IMG/VR virus record: IMGVR_UViG_3300025872_000394
Location: 1 to 20,442 of that record
DNA: 20,442 bases
Direction: 5' to 3' (one strand)
Source of the DNA: a virus
A model generated the notes under the pieces. The model was not told the DNA's origin and did no database searches. It was given only the letters and a program-made list of their open reading frames with translations. This document shows positions 5,792 through 12,610 of this stretch, in pieces. Positions within the stretch are counted from its first letter, which is position 1. Every line of letters starts with the position of its first letter. Both the position numbers and the translations under genes were made by a program.

Positions 5792-5880
5792 GGCTTCTTT
5801 TTTTGTGCCTCCCATTCAATACGGATTATTGCTACTCCGGTTAAAATGAAGATGGCTAAGATTGTGAATAGGATTATCAT
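5788..5880 (-). CDS. 30-aa single-TM micro-protein
   Basis: The ATG at 5880 is preceded by an A-rich leader (AAAAATCAAA) like those of many genes here. The product is an N-terminal membrane helix (MIILFTILAIFILTGVAIIR) with a short charged tail (IEWEAQKKKP). Its TGA overlaps the ATG of the following gene, and a terminator hairpin lies immediately upstream at 5895-5923. Function is unknown; the size and topology resemble other tiny phage membrane peptides. Confidence 0.6.
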   Translation of the reverse strand: MIILFTILAIFILTGVAIIRIEWEAQKKKP

Positions 5881-5894
5881 TTTGATTTTTAAAA

Positions 5895-5923
5895 CCCTGC
5901 CCCGTGCATTACATGAGGCAGGG
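5895..5923 (-). terminator. Intrinsic terminator after the RHH gene
   Basis: A perfect 7-bp stem (CCCTGCC at 5895-5901 with GGCAGGG at 5917-5923) and 15-base loop are followed on the minus strand by TTTTAAAAATC. It ends the transcript of the ribbon-helix-helix gene (stop at 5935) and is only 15 bases from the next start codon. Confidence 0.75.
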
Positions 5924-5934
5924 AATGACATAAT

Positions 5935-6078
5935 TTAGCTAATGTGGTTTTTCAAAGCCTCACAAACGACTAAGGACATAGACTTGCCCTCTCTTTTTGC
6001 GAATTTCTCAAGCTTTGTTTTTTGCTTTGGTGTCATGTACGCCTTTACGTAATCCTTTTCAATTGTTGCAGTTGCCAT
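5935..6078 (-). CDS. Ribbon-helix-helix-like DNA-binding protein
   Basis: This 47-residue protein has the pattern of the MetJ/Arc ribbon-helix-helix fold. A short beta strand (DYVKAYMTPK, about 9-18) is followed by helix A (QKTKLEKFAKREG), a turn GKS, and helix B (MSLVVCEALKNHI). Such proteins bind DNA as dimers and usually act as repressors in phages and plasmids. The gene is followed by a strong terminator. It lies 11 bases after the 250-aa gene of the replication block. Target sites are not identifiable by eye. Confidence 0.7.
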   Translation of the reverse strand: MATATIEKDYVKAYMTPKQKTKLEKFAKREGKSMSLVVCEALKNHIS

Positions 6079-6089
6079 GTTTTAAAAAT

Positions 6090-6842
6090 TTATGAGTGAA
6101 TAAAATTGTTTTGCACTACCTCCGGATGGTAAATAAATAACTCCTTTAAATGTGAACGTCTTACTTCATTTCTTAGTAAAGACTTCCCGTTCAACTTTCC
6201 ATGCTCTAAATAGTATTTAAACTCATCCTGAATACTTAAAATTTCTCTTTTGATATCTTCGCACTCTGCATATCCTTTAACCGTGTGCATTTTATTGGTC
6301 AATGATTCGCATAGTTTGCTTTGCGTATCTTCAATCAAATCATAAAGTTTTTCACCCAACTTTTCAGAAATTAAAGCAAAATTTGAAGTATAAACCTTGC
6401 CGGTATTCAAGTTTATTTCGCCCGTTCTTTTAAACCATTCAAAACATTCTCTTAAGAGTTTTGCTGAATCGTATTCTTTTGCCGCTTCCGGCAGTTTGTC
6501 GTCTGGTTCATCCTGGTAAAGCTTAAATAGTTTTTTGCGAAATTCTGATAGTGAATATTTTTTAATAAGGCTAATTACGTGCGCCGCGCTGATGTTGTTG
6601 TCGTCATTGACCTTGTAAAGTTCAATGGCCAGGCTAATATCAATAAGCTTTATTTTTGGAACAGAAACGCAATACTTCAAAACCTCATCCCGAATGATAG
6701 CCAGATTATGTGCGTTCGGCTCAATGTTTTTGAAAAGAAAATAACGGGTAACAAGCTTTGTGATTTCAACCCCTGAATAAATTAAATCCTCAACAACTTT
6801 CGGGCTTCGCTTCCATTCCTGTAAAAAATCTTCCGGTTTCAT
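6090..6842 (-). CDS. Hypothetical protein of the replication block, 250 aa
   Basis: This protein is unrecognised. It is largely helical and charged, without membrane segments. There is no Walker A motif, so it is not a classical DnaC-type ATPase loader. Noticeable segments are the N-terminal FLQEWKRSPK, a mid-region SEFRKKLFKLYQ and a C-terminal SHLKELFIYHPEVV. It begins four bases after the replisome-organiser-like gene and precedes the RHH regulator. A helicase-loader or replication-partner role is inferred only from this position. Confidence 0.7.
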   Translation of the reverse strand: MKPEDFLQEWKRSPKVVEDLIYSGVEITKLVTRYFLFKNIEPNAHNLAIIRDEVLKYCVSVPKIKLIDISLAIELYKVNDDNNISAAHVISLIKKYSLSEFRKKLFKLYQDEPDDKLPEAAKEYDSAKLLRECFEWFKRTGEINLNTGKVYTSNFALISEKLGEKLYDLIEDTQSKLCESLTNKMHTVKGYAECEDIKREILSIQDEFKYYLEHGKLNGKSLLRNEVRRSHLKELFIYHPEVVQNNFIHS

Positions 6843-6846
6843 TTTA

Positions 6847-7614
6847 TCAAAATTTTATGTTTAAACTTTCTTCGGCTGCTTTTATCGTGCGTTCTGCTTT
6901 TGAACTTTGTTGATCGCTTCCATTATACTTTTGGACTCCTGTTTGAGGCCTTTCGTTATTTCTCAAAATCCAGCCCTTCGCTGCTGATTTCCAATTTTTC
7001 ATTTTTGATTTACCTACCATCCAGTTTTTAGAATCGTAAAAAGCCTCAAACTTTTGTGCCTCAATTTCGTTTGATCCGCTATCCAAAAATAATAAAAATA
7101 TTTCTGATAATTCAGGTTTTTGAAAATTATTTTTCCCCCCTTCACCCCCCTTTAAAGAATCCTTATCCTTATCCTTTTCTTTATCCTTATCCTTAACCCT
7201 ATGAATAGGGTTTAATTGAGGTCTATTTGAGGTCAAATCTATAAACGTTTGTTTTTCAATATTATAGTAATTTTCAAGGGTCAAATTTTCGATTTTTAAA
7301 AGCTTTAAAATTGACTGGTGTACTTTAGAATTTTCGTTAAAATTTGTGCCATATTGAAACGAAAAAAAACCAGGAAAAAACCATTTTCCGGAAGCTAAAA
7401 CAATTACCCGTATTTTGCCGGAATTAAAAAAATCAATGGCCTTTTTGAGGTCAACATGGCCACAAATTGAGGCAAAGATAAGCTTATTTGGCCGCCATAT
7501 ACCGGCATGGTCTGCCTTGTCAAGTGCGTATTGCCATAACAATTTATATTCGTTTGGCATCTCTAAATACCAATCTTCCGACCATATATCAGTATCAATG
7601 AATCTTTTAGCCAT
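6847..7614 (-). CDS. Replisome-organiser-like replication protein
   Basis: This 255-residue protein has the two-part layout of phage replication initiators. The N-terminal winged-helix-like domain begins RFIDTDIWSEDWYLEMP and continues through LLWQYALDKADHAGIW. It is joined by a charged linker made of KD/KE repeats (140-152) and a Gly-rich stretch to a C-terminal domain with FEAFYDSKNW and KMKNWKSAAKGWI (187-216). This C-terminal motif is common in phage DnaD/replisome-organiser-type proteins, which bind the origin and recruit the helicase. The linker is encoded by an AAGGAT-type repeat, followed by a hairpin and TTGAGGTC repeats, so the origin may lie inside the gene, as in lambda O. It is preceded by a structured leader. 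Confidence 0.7.
   Translation of the reverse strand: MAKRFIDTDIWSEDWYLEMPNEYKLLWQYALDKADHAGIWRPNKLIFASICGHVDLKKAIDFFNSGKIRVIVLASGKWFFPGFFSFQYGTNFNENSKVHQSILKLLKIENLTLENYYNIEKQTFIDLTSNRPQLNPIHRVKDKDKEKDKDKDSLKGGEGGKNNFQKPELSEIFLLFLDSGSNEIEAQKFEAFYDSKNWMVGKSKMKNWKSAAKGWILRNNERPQTGVQKYNGSDQQSSKAERTIKAAEESLNIKF
7159..7195 (-). repeat. Hexanucleotide AAGGAT repeat in the replication gene
   Basis: A degenerate tandem array of AAGGAT units (minus strand) with one AAAGAA interruption encodes the KDKDKEKDKDKD linker. It is immediately beside a perfect 7-bp hairpin (AACCCTA at 7195-7201, TAGGGTT at 7206-7212). It may simply be a low-complexity linker or a length-variable microsatellite. Confidence 0.8.
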
Positions 7615-7742
7615 TGCATAAAAATAACCCCAATTTGGGAGCGTGTACCGAGGCCAAAAACGGGGAAATGACTACCCAGATATTCCGATCACACGCCCCC
7701 AGATTGAGGCAATTTTTAATAAAAAAATACAATATTGAGGTC
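7216..7742. repeat. Dispersed TTGAGGTC octamers
   Basis: Four exact TTGAGGTC copies on the plus strand (7216-7223, 7227-7234, 7445-7452, 7735-7742) plus TTGAGGC at 7467 and 7704 fall in and just upstream of the replication gene. They could be initiator-binding iterons. The shorter core TTGAGG also occurs elsewhere in the window, so the significance is uncertain. Confidence 0.4.
7637..7700 (-). promoter_or_regulatory. Structured leader upstream of the replication gene
   Basis: GGGAGCGTGT (7637-7646) pairs over ten positions with ACACGCCCCC (7691-7700), with one G.U in RNA, around a 44-base loop. A second palindrome CCCAATTTGGG (7629-7639) overlaps the proximal arm, so the two foldings compete. 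The element lies between a promoter-like box (7766-7773) and the start codon at 7614. It could be an attenuator, a translational operator or a DNA-level protein-binding site. Confidence 0.55.
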
Positions 7743-7765
7743 ATTTCATAAAATTTTCGGCACTA

Positions 7766-7773
7766 CAAAAATA
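7766..7773 (-). promoter_or_regulatory. Bacteroidota -7 box before the replication gene
   Basis: Minus-strand TATTTTTG fits TAnnTTTG in the 174-bp gap between the MazG-like gene and the replisome-organiser-like gene. Transcription from here would give a leader of roughly 145 bases carrying the 7637-7700 stem. No clear -33 element is visible. Confidence 0.45.
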
Positions 7774-7788
7774 GTAATTTATTTCAAT

Positions 7789-8025
7789 TTAAACGTGTTT
7801 TATTTCGTTGTTTTCCAATTCGTCATGGAAACGGATAGCTACGGCTGATATCTGTATTAACTCTTCTTTCATTCTTAAAACGTCTGATTTCTTTTTTTTG
7901 ATCTCATGCCATAATTCTTCAACTTCTTCAATTAAAACAGCGTATGCCTCATGTGATGAGTTAAAATGGCCGTATGTTTCAAGTGCATAGTCTATTTCTG
8001 CCTTGATTATTTCATTTGTATTCAC
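7789..8025 (-). CDS. MazG-like nucleotide pyrophosphohydrolase family protein
   Basis: This is a 78-residue all-helical protein. It carries the EEVEE acidic motif (33-37) of all-alpha NTP pyrophosphatases, then a helix with KEELIQISAVAIRF (53-66), the position where classical MazG has ExxD; here the fourth residue is Gln58. Short phage homologues with this Q variant are familiar as MazG-like proteins that may hydrolyse non-canonical NTPs or alarmones, but the substitution leaves activity uncertain. It starts two bases after the helicase-methyltransferase gene, suggesting co-expression with DNA metabolism. Confidence 0.65.
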   Translation of the reverse strand: MNTNEIIKAEIDYALETYGHFNSSHEAYAVLIEEVEELWHEIKKKKSDVLRMKEELIQISAVAIRFHDELENNEIKHV

Positions 8026-8027
8026 AG

Positions 8028-10214
8028 TTAAAATAGTTCAGCTTGTTTTTTTGATTCTAAAATAGATTTTATATTCTTTTTTGCCAATTGAAAATAACTT
8101 TCTTTTAATTCAAAGCCTATCGCCTTTCTACCCATTTTTAATGCCTGGTAAACTTCGCTACCTATACCCATGAATGGAGTAAAAACAGTATCCCCTTTGT
8201 TGCTGTATAGGTGAATTAATCGCTCTATAGTGTCAAGCTGCAAAGGGCAAATATGCTTCTCGTCATTATCCTCCCTACCGTTTCTAAAACCTTGCAGTGT
8301 GTTGCCATAATCAATGTCCATCCAGACAGGAGAAGCATACTTTTGCCACAAATCAACTGGTAAATCTGTATTTGTTACAGGATTATTTCTGTTTCCGTCT
8401 TTTCTGAATATCATAACATAATCTGGTATTCCAACCCTACTCATTGTACTATCTTTTTTAATTTGCTTGTGTAATAAACCAAGAGCCTTTGTTCTCTGCA
8501 TTTCAATTACCGGATCTTTCCAAATTGTTATTCTTGATGCATAAACAAACCCTGCATCCTCAAATGATCTAAGGATCATTCCTGAAAAATCCCTTAAACC
8601 TATAAATCCTTCCTTGCCCTTCTGTATTGGTAAATCCATACAATGCACACAAACATTTCTGCCTTGCATCATCACCCTATAAAGTTCTTTTATTAAAAAA
8701 CCAAACTGAATCAAAAATTCATTGTAGTCCTTTGAATTTCCCATATCTTCTAAATGACTCGAATACGTATATAATTCAGCGAATGGAGGACTAAAAACGC
8801 TCAATCCTATTGATTCAGAATTTACGTTCTCAATTAATTTAATACAATCACCTCTTTTTATTTCGCAAAATTCATTAATAAATTCCTTTGTATCAAATTC
8901 AGACAAACTCAATAAATTATTATTAAGGTTTTCATTAACCGCCTTACTCATTTCATCTTGCATTATTTCAAATTGTTTTTGTTTCGTTTCAATTGATTGT
9001 TTTACGTTTGCCATTGTATCTGTTGTTATAAGATAGATGTTAACTTCGTTTTTTTGTCCGAATCTGTAGCTTCTTCTAATTGCCTGGTAAAGCCCTTCAA
9101 ACGAGAAATCTAAACTTGCAAATATTTGATTGTTGCAATTTTGATAATTCATTCCGAAACTTGCTATCTTGGTTTTTGTTATTAATATTCTAAATTCGTT
9201 ATTTGCAAAGCCTAATAATGTTCGCTCTTTGTATTCAGTTGAATCATTACCTTTTACTTCTTTTGCATCTGGAATCATTTTTCTTAATAAATCACCTTCT
9301 TCGTTCTGTTTTATCCATATTATAAAGTTCTCATCCTGCTTTGAATTTATAATTCTTACAACTTCATTTAATCTCTCGTTTTTTGTATTCCTTAACTCGC
9401 TATTAAAATTTGTTGCTGAAATGATAGAATCATTAAATAGCATTCCATTATTTCTTTTAGGCGTTTTTATCTGATTCTCAATAATATTTAGACTCGGTAA
9501 ATCATAGCCATCAGCATCAAAACCTATATCCTGAGGCTTATTCAGCATTATAGCCCATGTACTTATAAATTGATAAAATAATTTTATAGCATGTCCTTTT
9601 AATCTCCATTTTGCAGTTTCGCCACCATCATGCACAAAATACATTGCTAACATTTCATTGCGGCTCATAATGTCTAAGAACTCCGAATGATTACCCATCT
9701 CCATTGGATCATTTGGGCTTGGCGTTGCCGTACACGCTAATTTATATGGAGTATTTTTAAACGAATCAATAATTAGCTTTTTTGTAGCCCCTTCAAAATT
9801 CTTTAAAATACTGCTTTCGTCTAAAACTATTCCAGAGAACAAAGAACAATCAATGTTTTCTAATTGCTCATAATTTGATATTTGAATACCATAGTTTGAA
9901 TTTCCTGTATATTTTACAACTGGTATATTAAACTTTTCGCCCTCTTTTATAGTTTGACCGGATACTGCCAACGGGCAAAGTATTAAAACTGGCTTACCTG
10001 TTTTTATATTTACTTGTTTCGCCCATTCAAGCTGCATTAATGTTTTACCTAATCCACAGTCAGCGAGTATGGCATACTTCCCGGCATTCAATGCTCTTTT
10101 AACAATAAACCTTTGGAAATCAAACATAAAACTATTTAGATCAGATTCTTTTATATCGAATCCACTAAATACATGAGCTTTCTGTTTGCTCTTTAGAAAT
10201 TCATTATAATTCAT
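8028..10214 (-). CDS. SNF2-type helicase fused to DNA methyltransferase
   Basis: This is a 728-residue two-domain protein. The N-terminal half is a superfamily 2 SNF2-like ATPase: Walker A in CGLGKT (53-58), DESS box (132-135), TATPSPND (162-169), and motif VI QAIRRSYRFGQ (377-387). The C-terminal third is an amino-type DNA methyltransferase: catalytic SPPF (475-478, variant of [DNS]PP[YFW]) followed by the AdoMet-binding loop TPFMGIGS (679-686), the order typical of the beta class. It probably modifies phage DNA (N6-adenine or N4-cytosine), with the motor aiding translocation or remodelling. No nuclease motif is evident, so it is not a complete restriction enzyme. It has its own promoter-like box 31-38 bases upstream. 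Confidence 0.88.
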   Translation of the reverse strand: MNYNEFLKSKQKAHVFSGFDIKESDLNSFMFDFQRFIVKRALNAGKYAILADCGLGKTLMQLEWAKQVNIKTGKPVLILCPLAVSGQTIKEGEKFNIPVVKYTGNSNYGIQISNYEQLENIDCSLFSGIVLDESSILKNFEGATKKLIIDSFKNTPYKLACTATPSPNDPMEMGNHSEFLDIMSRNEMLAMYFVHDGGETAKWRLKGHAIKLFYQFISTWAIMLNKPQDIGFDADGYDLPSLNIIENQIKTPKRNNGMLFNDSIISATNFNSELRNTKNERLNEVVRIINSKQDENFIIWIKQNEEGDLLRKMIPDAKEVKGNDSTEYKERTLLGFANNEFRILITKTKIASFGMNYQNCNNQIFASLDFSFEGLYQAIRRSYRFGQKNEVNIYLITTDTMANVKQSIETKQKQFEIMQDEMSKAVNENLNNNLLSLSEFDTKEFINEFCEIKRGDCIKLIENVNSESIGLSVFSPPFAELYTYSSHLEDMGNSKDYNEFLIQFGFLIKELYRVMMQGRNVCVHCMDLPIQKGKEGFIGLRDFSGMILRSFEDAGFVYASRITIWKDPVIEMQRTKALGLLHKQIKKDSTMSRVGIPDYVMIFRKDGNRNNPVTNTDLPVDLWQKYASPVWMDIDYGNTLQGFRNGREDNDEKHICPLQLDTIERLIHLYSNKGDTVFTPFMGIGSEVYQALKMGRKAIGFELKESYFQLAKKNIKSILESKKQAELF

Positions 10215-10244
10215 GAAATGTCATTTTAGATTAATTTGGCCTTA

Positions 10245-10252
10245 CAAATATA
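10245..10252 (-). promoter_or_regulatory. Bacteroidota -7 box before helicase-methyltransferase
   Basis: Minus-strand TATATTTG exactly fits TAnnTTTG, 31-38 bases before the ATG at 10214, in a 171-bp AT-rich gap. Of the boxes seen here it has one of the most favourable positions. The expected upstream TTG element is not obvious; a TTTG directly abuts the box instead. Confidence 0.55.
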
Positions 10253-10385
10253 CAAATCTTTTTAATATTGGGTACTTTTTTTGATCTTTTTTTGTCAGCC
10301 TTTAGCTTTACTTTTAATAATCGGAATGTTTTATGCGTATAGCAATAAGTTACCTGCAATATTTATTAAAAATTCCACCGCACAG

Positions 10386-10748
10386 TTACGCAGTTTTAAG
10401 TTTCTTCAATAATAAACTGTTGTCAACCATGTATTTTCCAAACCCTGATTTTTCTTCGTTAGAAAGTTGCGGTATTTCGTGTTCAGTATTGTAACTTTCT
10501 TTAATCACATTCATGCAGGTTTGGAAATCGTTTCCGCACAGTTTTTTTATTCCTTCAAGTTCTGCTTTTAGTTCTTGAAACCATTTTGGATTTACCTCTT
10601 TCAAGTAATCCATCGCAACTGGCAGATGATGTGTCATTAAGCTATCGCCTGTAATGTGGTTTAGCATTTCATACACATCTCCAATTTCAGTTGATAATCT
10701 GCCATCCAAAATGGAGAACAGTTGTATCATTGTGAATTTCTTTGTCAT
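10386..10748 (-). CDS. Conserved phage protein of unknown function
   Basis: This is a 120-residue soluble helical protein beginning MTKKFTMIQLFSILDGRL, with a conserved-looking block GDSLMTHHLPVAMDYL and a Trp-containing NPKWFQEL. I recall similar short proteins in other Bacteroidota phages without an assigned function. The frame is open 24 codons upstream to 10820, but that part runs through an arm of the inverted repeat at 10802-10877, so I start at the ATG at 10748, preceded by GGGAGG and an A-rich stretch. It lies between the NinG-like gene and the helicase-methyltransferase. Confidence 0.75.
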   Translation of the reverse strand: MTKKFTMIQLFSILDGRLSTEIGDVYEMLNHITGDSLMTHHLPVAMDYLKEVNPKWFQELKAELEGIKKLCGNDFQTCMNVIKESYNTEHEIPQLSNEEKSGFGKYMVDNSLLLKKLKTA

Positions 10749-10801
10749 GTTTTTAAGTTTAAATGCCTCCCTAATTTTTAATAAATACTGACAGGTAACA
10801 T

Positions 10802-10877
10802 GGGCTTGGCAAAATGCCACTAATCAGCTTTGTGCCTTGAAATTATCGGTTTGCTTGGTGGCACTATCGCCAAGCCC
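10802..10877 (-). ncRNA. Nested inverted repeat, candidate structured RNA
   Basis: GGGCTTGGC (10802-10810) pairs with GCCAAGCCC (10869-10877), and inside it TGCCAC (10815-10820) pairs with GTGGCA (10858-10863), leaving small internal loops and a 37-base apical loop. A competing local hairpin is possible because GCTTGG/CCAAGC (10853-10858 with 10870-10875) shares the same arm. No T-run follows, so it does not look like a simple terminator. It lies in the gap after the NinG-like gene and before the gene starting at 10748. It could be a regulatory leader, an RNA-processing site or a protein-binding DNA structure. Confidence 0.5.
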
Positions 10878-10883
10878 CGTCCG

Positions 10884-11435
10884 TTAAATTTTAACACCAT
10901 TCCTTTTATTCATTGCCTGTATCATTGCCATTAACCAAATTTCATCAGGTTGGCTTTTTAGCTGCCCTGATTTTACTTTGATTAAAAAGTCTTCGGCTCG
11001 TTTTTCAAGGTCTTTTATCTTTTCCTCTCCATGCAATTTTACAAGGCTGTTTCGCATTGCAGGAATTGCGGCCTGTTGTATCATATTGCATTGGTAGCAT
11101 TGTACATTTGCGTTCAATTCATCGTATGCCAGCATCCAGTAAATTCCTTTAGGAAAATAATGTCCGATATGTGCTGTATTTGTTACATTGGTTCCCTTTA
11201 CAAGAATTGATTTTTGGCAAGTGCAACAAATAGTAAACTTCTGGTCTTTGCAAAGTTTGGCTTTCATTAACTTTGAATACAAAGCCTGTGCCTTGTCCTT
11301 TAATGCTTTTCTTTGCGTTGGTTTGCCTTTGGAAGATTTCTTTTCTGCGCTCTTAATCCGTGCGCCTTCCCTCCAGCATTGGCCGCAAAGCTCATTTCCT
11401 TTAGTATAAATTCCGTGTCGTTCGCAAACTGGCAT
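10884..11435 (-). CDS. NinG/Rap-like recombination endonuclease
   Basis: Lambda NinG (Rap) is a Holliday-junction and D-loop endonuclease that supports Red recombination. This 183-residue protein shows its zinc-finger layout: CCTCQK (70-75), TAHIGHYFPKG (87-97) with His89 and His92, and VQCYQCN (111-117) with paired Cys residues. An extra N-terminal zinc-like set is present (CERH at 4-7, CGQC at 17-20). The middle Lys-rich segment fits DNA binding. Location downstream of the exonuclease and annealing genes supports the call. Its start overlaps the preceding stop by one base (TAATG). Confidence 0.8.
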   Translation of the reverse strand: MPVCERHGIYTKGNELCGQCWREGARIKSAEKKSSKGKPTQRKALKDKAQALYSKLMKAKLCKDQKFTICCTCQKSILVKGTNVTNTAHIGHYFPKGIYWMLAYDELNANVQCYQCNMIQQAAIPAMRNSLVKLHGEEKIKDLEKRAEDFLIKVKSGQLKSQPDEIWLMAMIQAMNKRNGVKI

Positions 11436-11695
11436 TAAGATGCTTTTAAATACTGCTTATACAATTTATCCAAACCTTTAAAATGTGCTATCTGGTAATG
11501 ATCTAAAGCCGTTACCCATTTGTAAGGCTGTTTGCTTTTAATGTTCATTTTCTTTGTCGATCTACGTTGGAGTGTTTCGATTACTAAAATAGGATGGTAA
11601 GGAGATATCGCAAGGTGAACAAATTTTTTATTCTCCTTTTCAAATTCGGGCATTACGATCTCACGGATTTTGTTGTAAATTGTTTCTTTGGTCAT
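11435..11695 (-). CDS. Hypothetical protein, 86 aa
   Basis: This small, basic, soluble protein is not one I recognise. It has an N-terminal helix (IYNKIREIVMPEFEK), a central strand-like segment (FVHLAISPYHPILVIETL) and a C-terminal Lys/Tyr-rich helix. It overlaps the upstream wHTH gene by four bases (ATGA) and the NinG-like gene by one, so it is part of the recombination operon. A nucleic-acid-related role is only suggested by charge and context. Confidence 0.65.
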   Translation of the reverse strand: MTKETIYNKIREIVMPEFEKENKKFVHLAISPYHPILVIETLQRRSTKKMNIKSKQPYKWVTALDHYQIAHFKGLDKLYKQYLKAS

Positions 11696-12039
11696 AACTC
11701 CATTTTTGACTGTTTAAAAATTGATTGATTAATTACCCATTTGTGGTTTGGTTTGCCGTACCGTTCGGCTTTCATTGTTTGGGTTTTCTTTAATGCTCCC
11801 TTTGATTCCAGGTTAGTTATTGCCCTACGAATGCTTGTTATAGGAACATCTGGAAATTGTTTTTGGTAGATTTCCTGAATTTCAAATGGAGTATAGGCGT
11901 TTCCTGTTTTGAAAATTTGGAAGATTCTATATTCCTGCCGTGTGCATTTAATGTTTGCATTTTCAAGTTCTACGCCCATTAAATCAATGGAGTTGTAAAA
12001 TGATTCAACTACTGTGTTTATGTTTTGGAATATGCTCAT
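11692..12039 (-). CDS. Winged-helix-like regulator or DNA-binding protein
   Basis: This is a 115-residue protein starting MSIFQNINTVVESF. From about residue 30 it has a wHTH arrangement: QEYRIFQIFKTG (helix), YTPFEIQEIYQKQF (helix), VPITSIRRAITNLESKGAL (recognition-like helix leading into a wing), then a Lys-rich beta hairpin ending KPNHKWVI. An earlier in-frame ATG at 12078 would overlap the preceding gene; I prefer the ATG at 12039, preceded by an A-rich leader. It could regulate the operon or act with the recombination proteins. Confidence 0.7.
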   Translation of the reverse strand: MSIFQNINTVVESFYNSIDLMGVELENANIKCTRQEYRIFQIFKTGNAYTPFEIQEIYQKQFPDVPITSIRRAITNLESKGALKKTQTMKAERYGKPNHKWVINQSIFKQSKMEL

Positions 12040-12052
12040 TTTGGTAATGATT

Positions 12053-12610
12053 TTAAATAGTCTCCATTTGCATTTCAATAATCATTCGGCTATCTTTGCC
12101 ATCTTCAAAGTATTTTTTAAATTCATCACGGCTTAGAAAGCTGATTCCGTATTGATTTGCATAGGTTGAAATAATTTCTTCTTCAAATCGGTTAATGAAA
12201 TCTCCATCGCTCATTTTTGTTGTAGTCATTGGAACAGCGATATATTCCGGTACGTTGCCCCTTGCATCTTTTTTGTTGAGCAAATTCTTTACAAGTGAAG
12301 GATTGAACATTTGTTTGTGATAATCGTGGAGAGTTTGAATATCAATCGGGATGAGTTCGCCTGTCATTGGGTCAAGGATTTGATTTATCCCGTTTCGGTT
12401 CATGTGTTCAACGATCAATGGAAGCACATGGCCAAAATGAAATTTATATCTCCAGCCTCCTGTTCTTTTAACTTCCTGAATAAAAACCTTAAACATACCT
12501 TCGCCCAAATTTGTAAGCGTTTCTTTTAAGCTTCTGAAAGATTCAGCAATCCAGTCTATTTTTCCGGATTCGTTTTTCCTTCGGTGTAGGTATAAGGTTT
12601 TTGGTTCCAT
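12053..12610 (-). CDS. Hypothetical protein of the recombination block
   Basis: This is a 185-residue protein beginning MEPKTLYLHRRKNESGKIDW. It has a core of aromatic and His residues (GGWRYKFHFGHVLPLIVEHM) and an acidic C-terminus. I do not recognise a named family; position directly after the exonuclease parallels the small accessory genes that accompany phage recombination modules. The start at 12610 overlaps the exonuclease stop by one base (TAATG); a TTG two codons upstream is less likely. Confidence 0.7.
   Translation of the reverse strand: MEPKTLYLHRRKNESGKIDWIAESFRSLKETLTNLGEGMFKVFIQEVKRTGGWRYKFHFGHVLPLIVEHMNRNGINQILDPMTGELIPIDIQTLHDYHKQMFNPSLVKNLLNKKDARGNVPEYIAVPMTTTKMSDGDFINRFEEEIISTYANQYGISFLSRDEFKKYFEDGKDSRMIIEMQMETI

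Noticed and set aside
9169-9474. Plus-strand open frame of about 100 codons
   Set aside because: It is antisense to the helicase-methyltransferase gene between its motifs; hydrophobic composition is a by-product of the AT-rich complementary strand.
8028-10214. Type ISP-like restriction-modification enzyme
   Set aside because: Motor and methyltransferase motifs are present, but no nuclease motif is visible and the protein is much shorter than single-polypeptide restriction enzymes.
10386-10820. 144-codon version of the conserved gene at 10386
   Set aside because: The extension begins in the inverted-repeat arm and reads through the leader; the ATG at 10748 gives a natural N-terminus.
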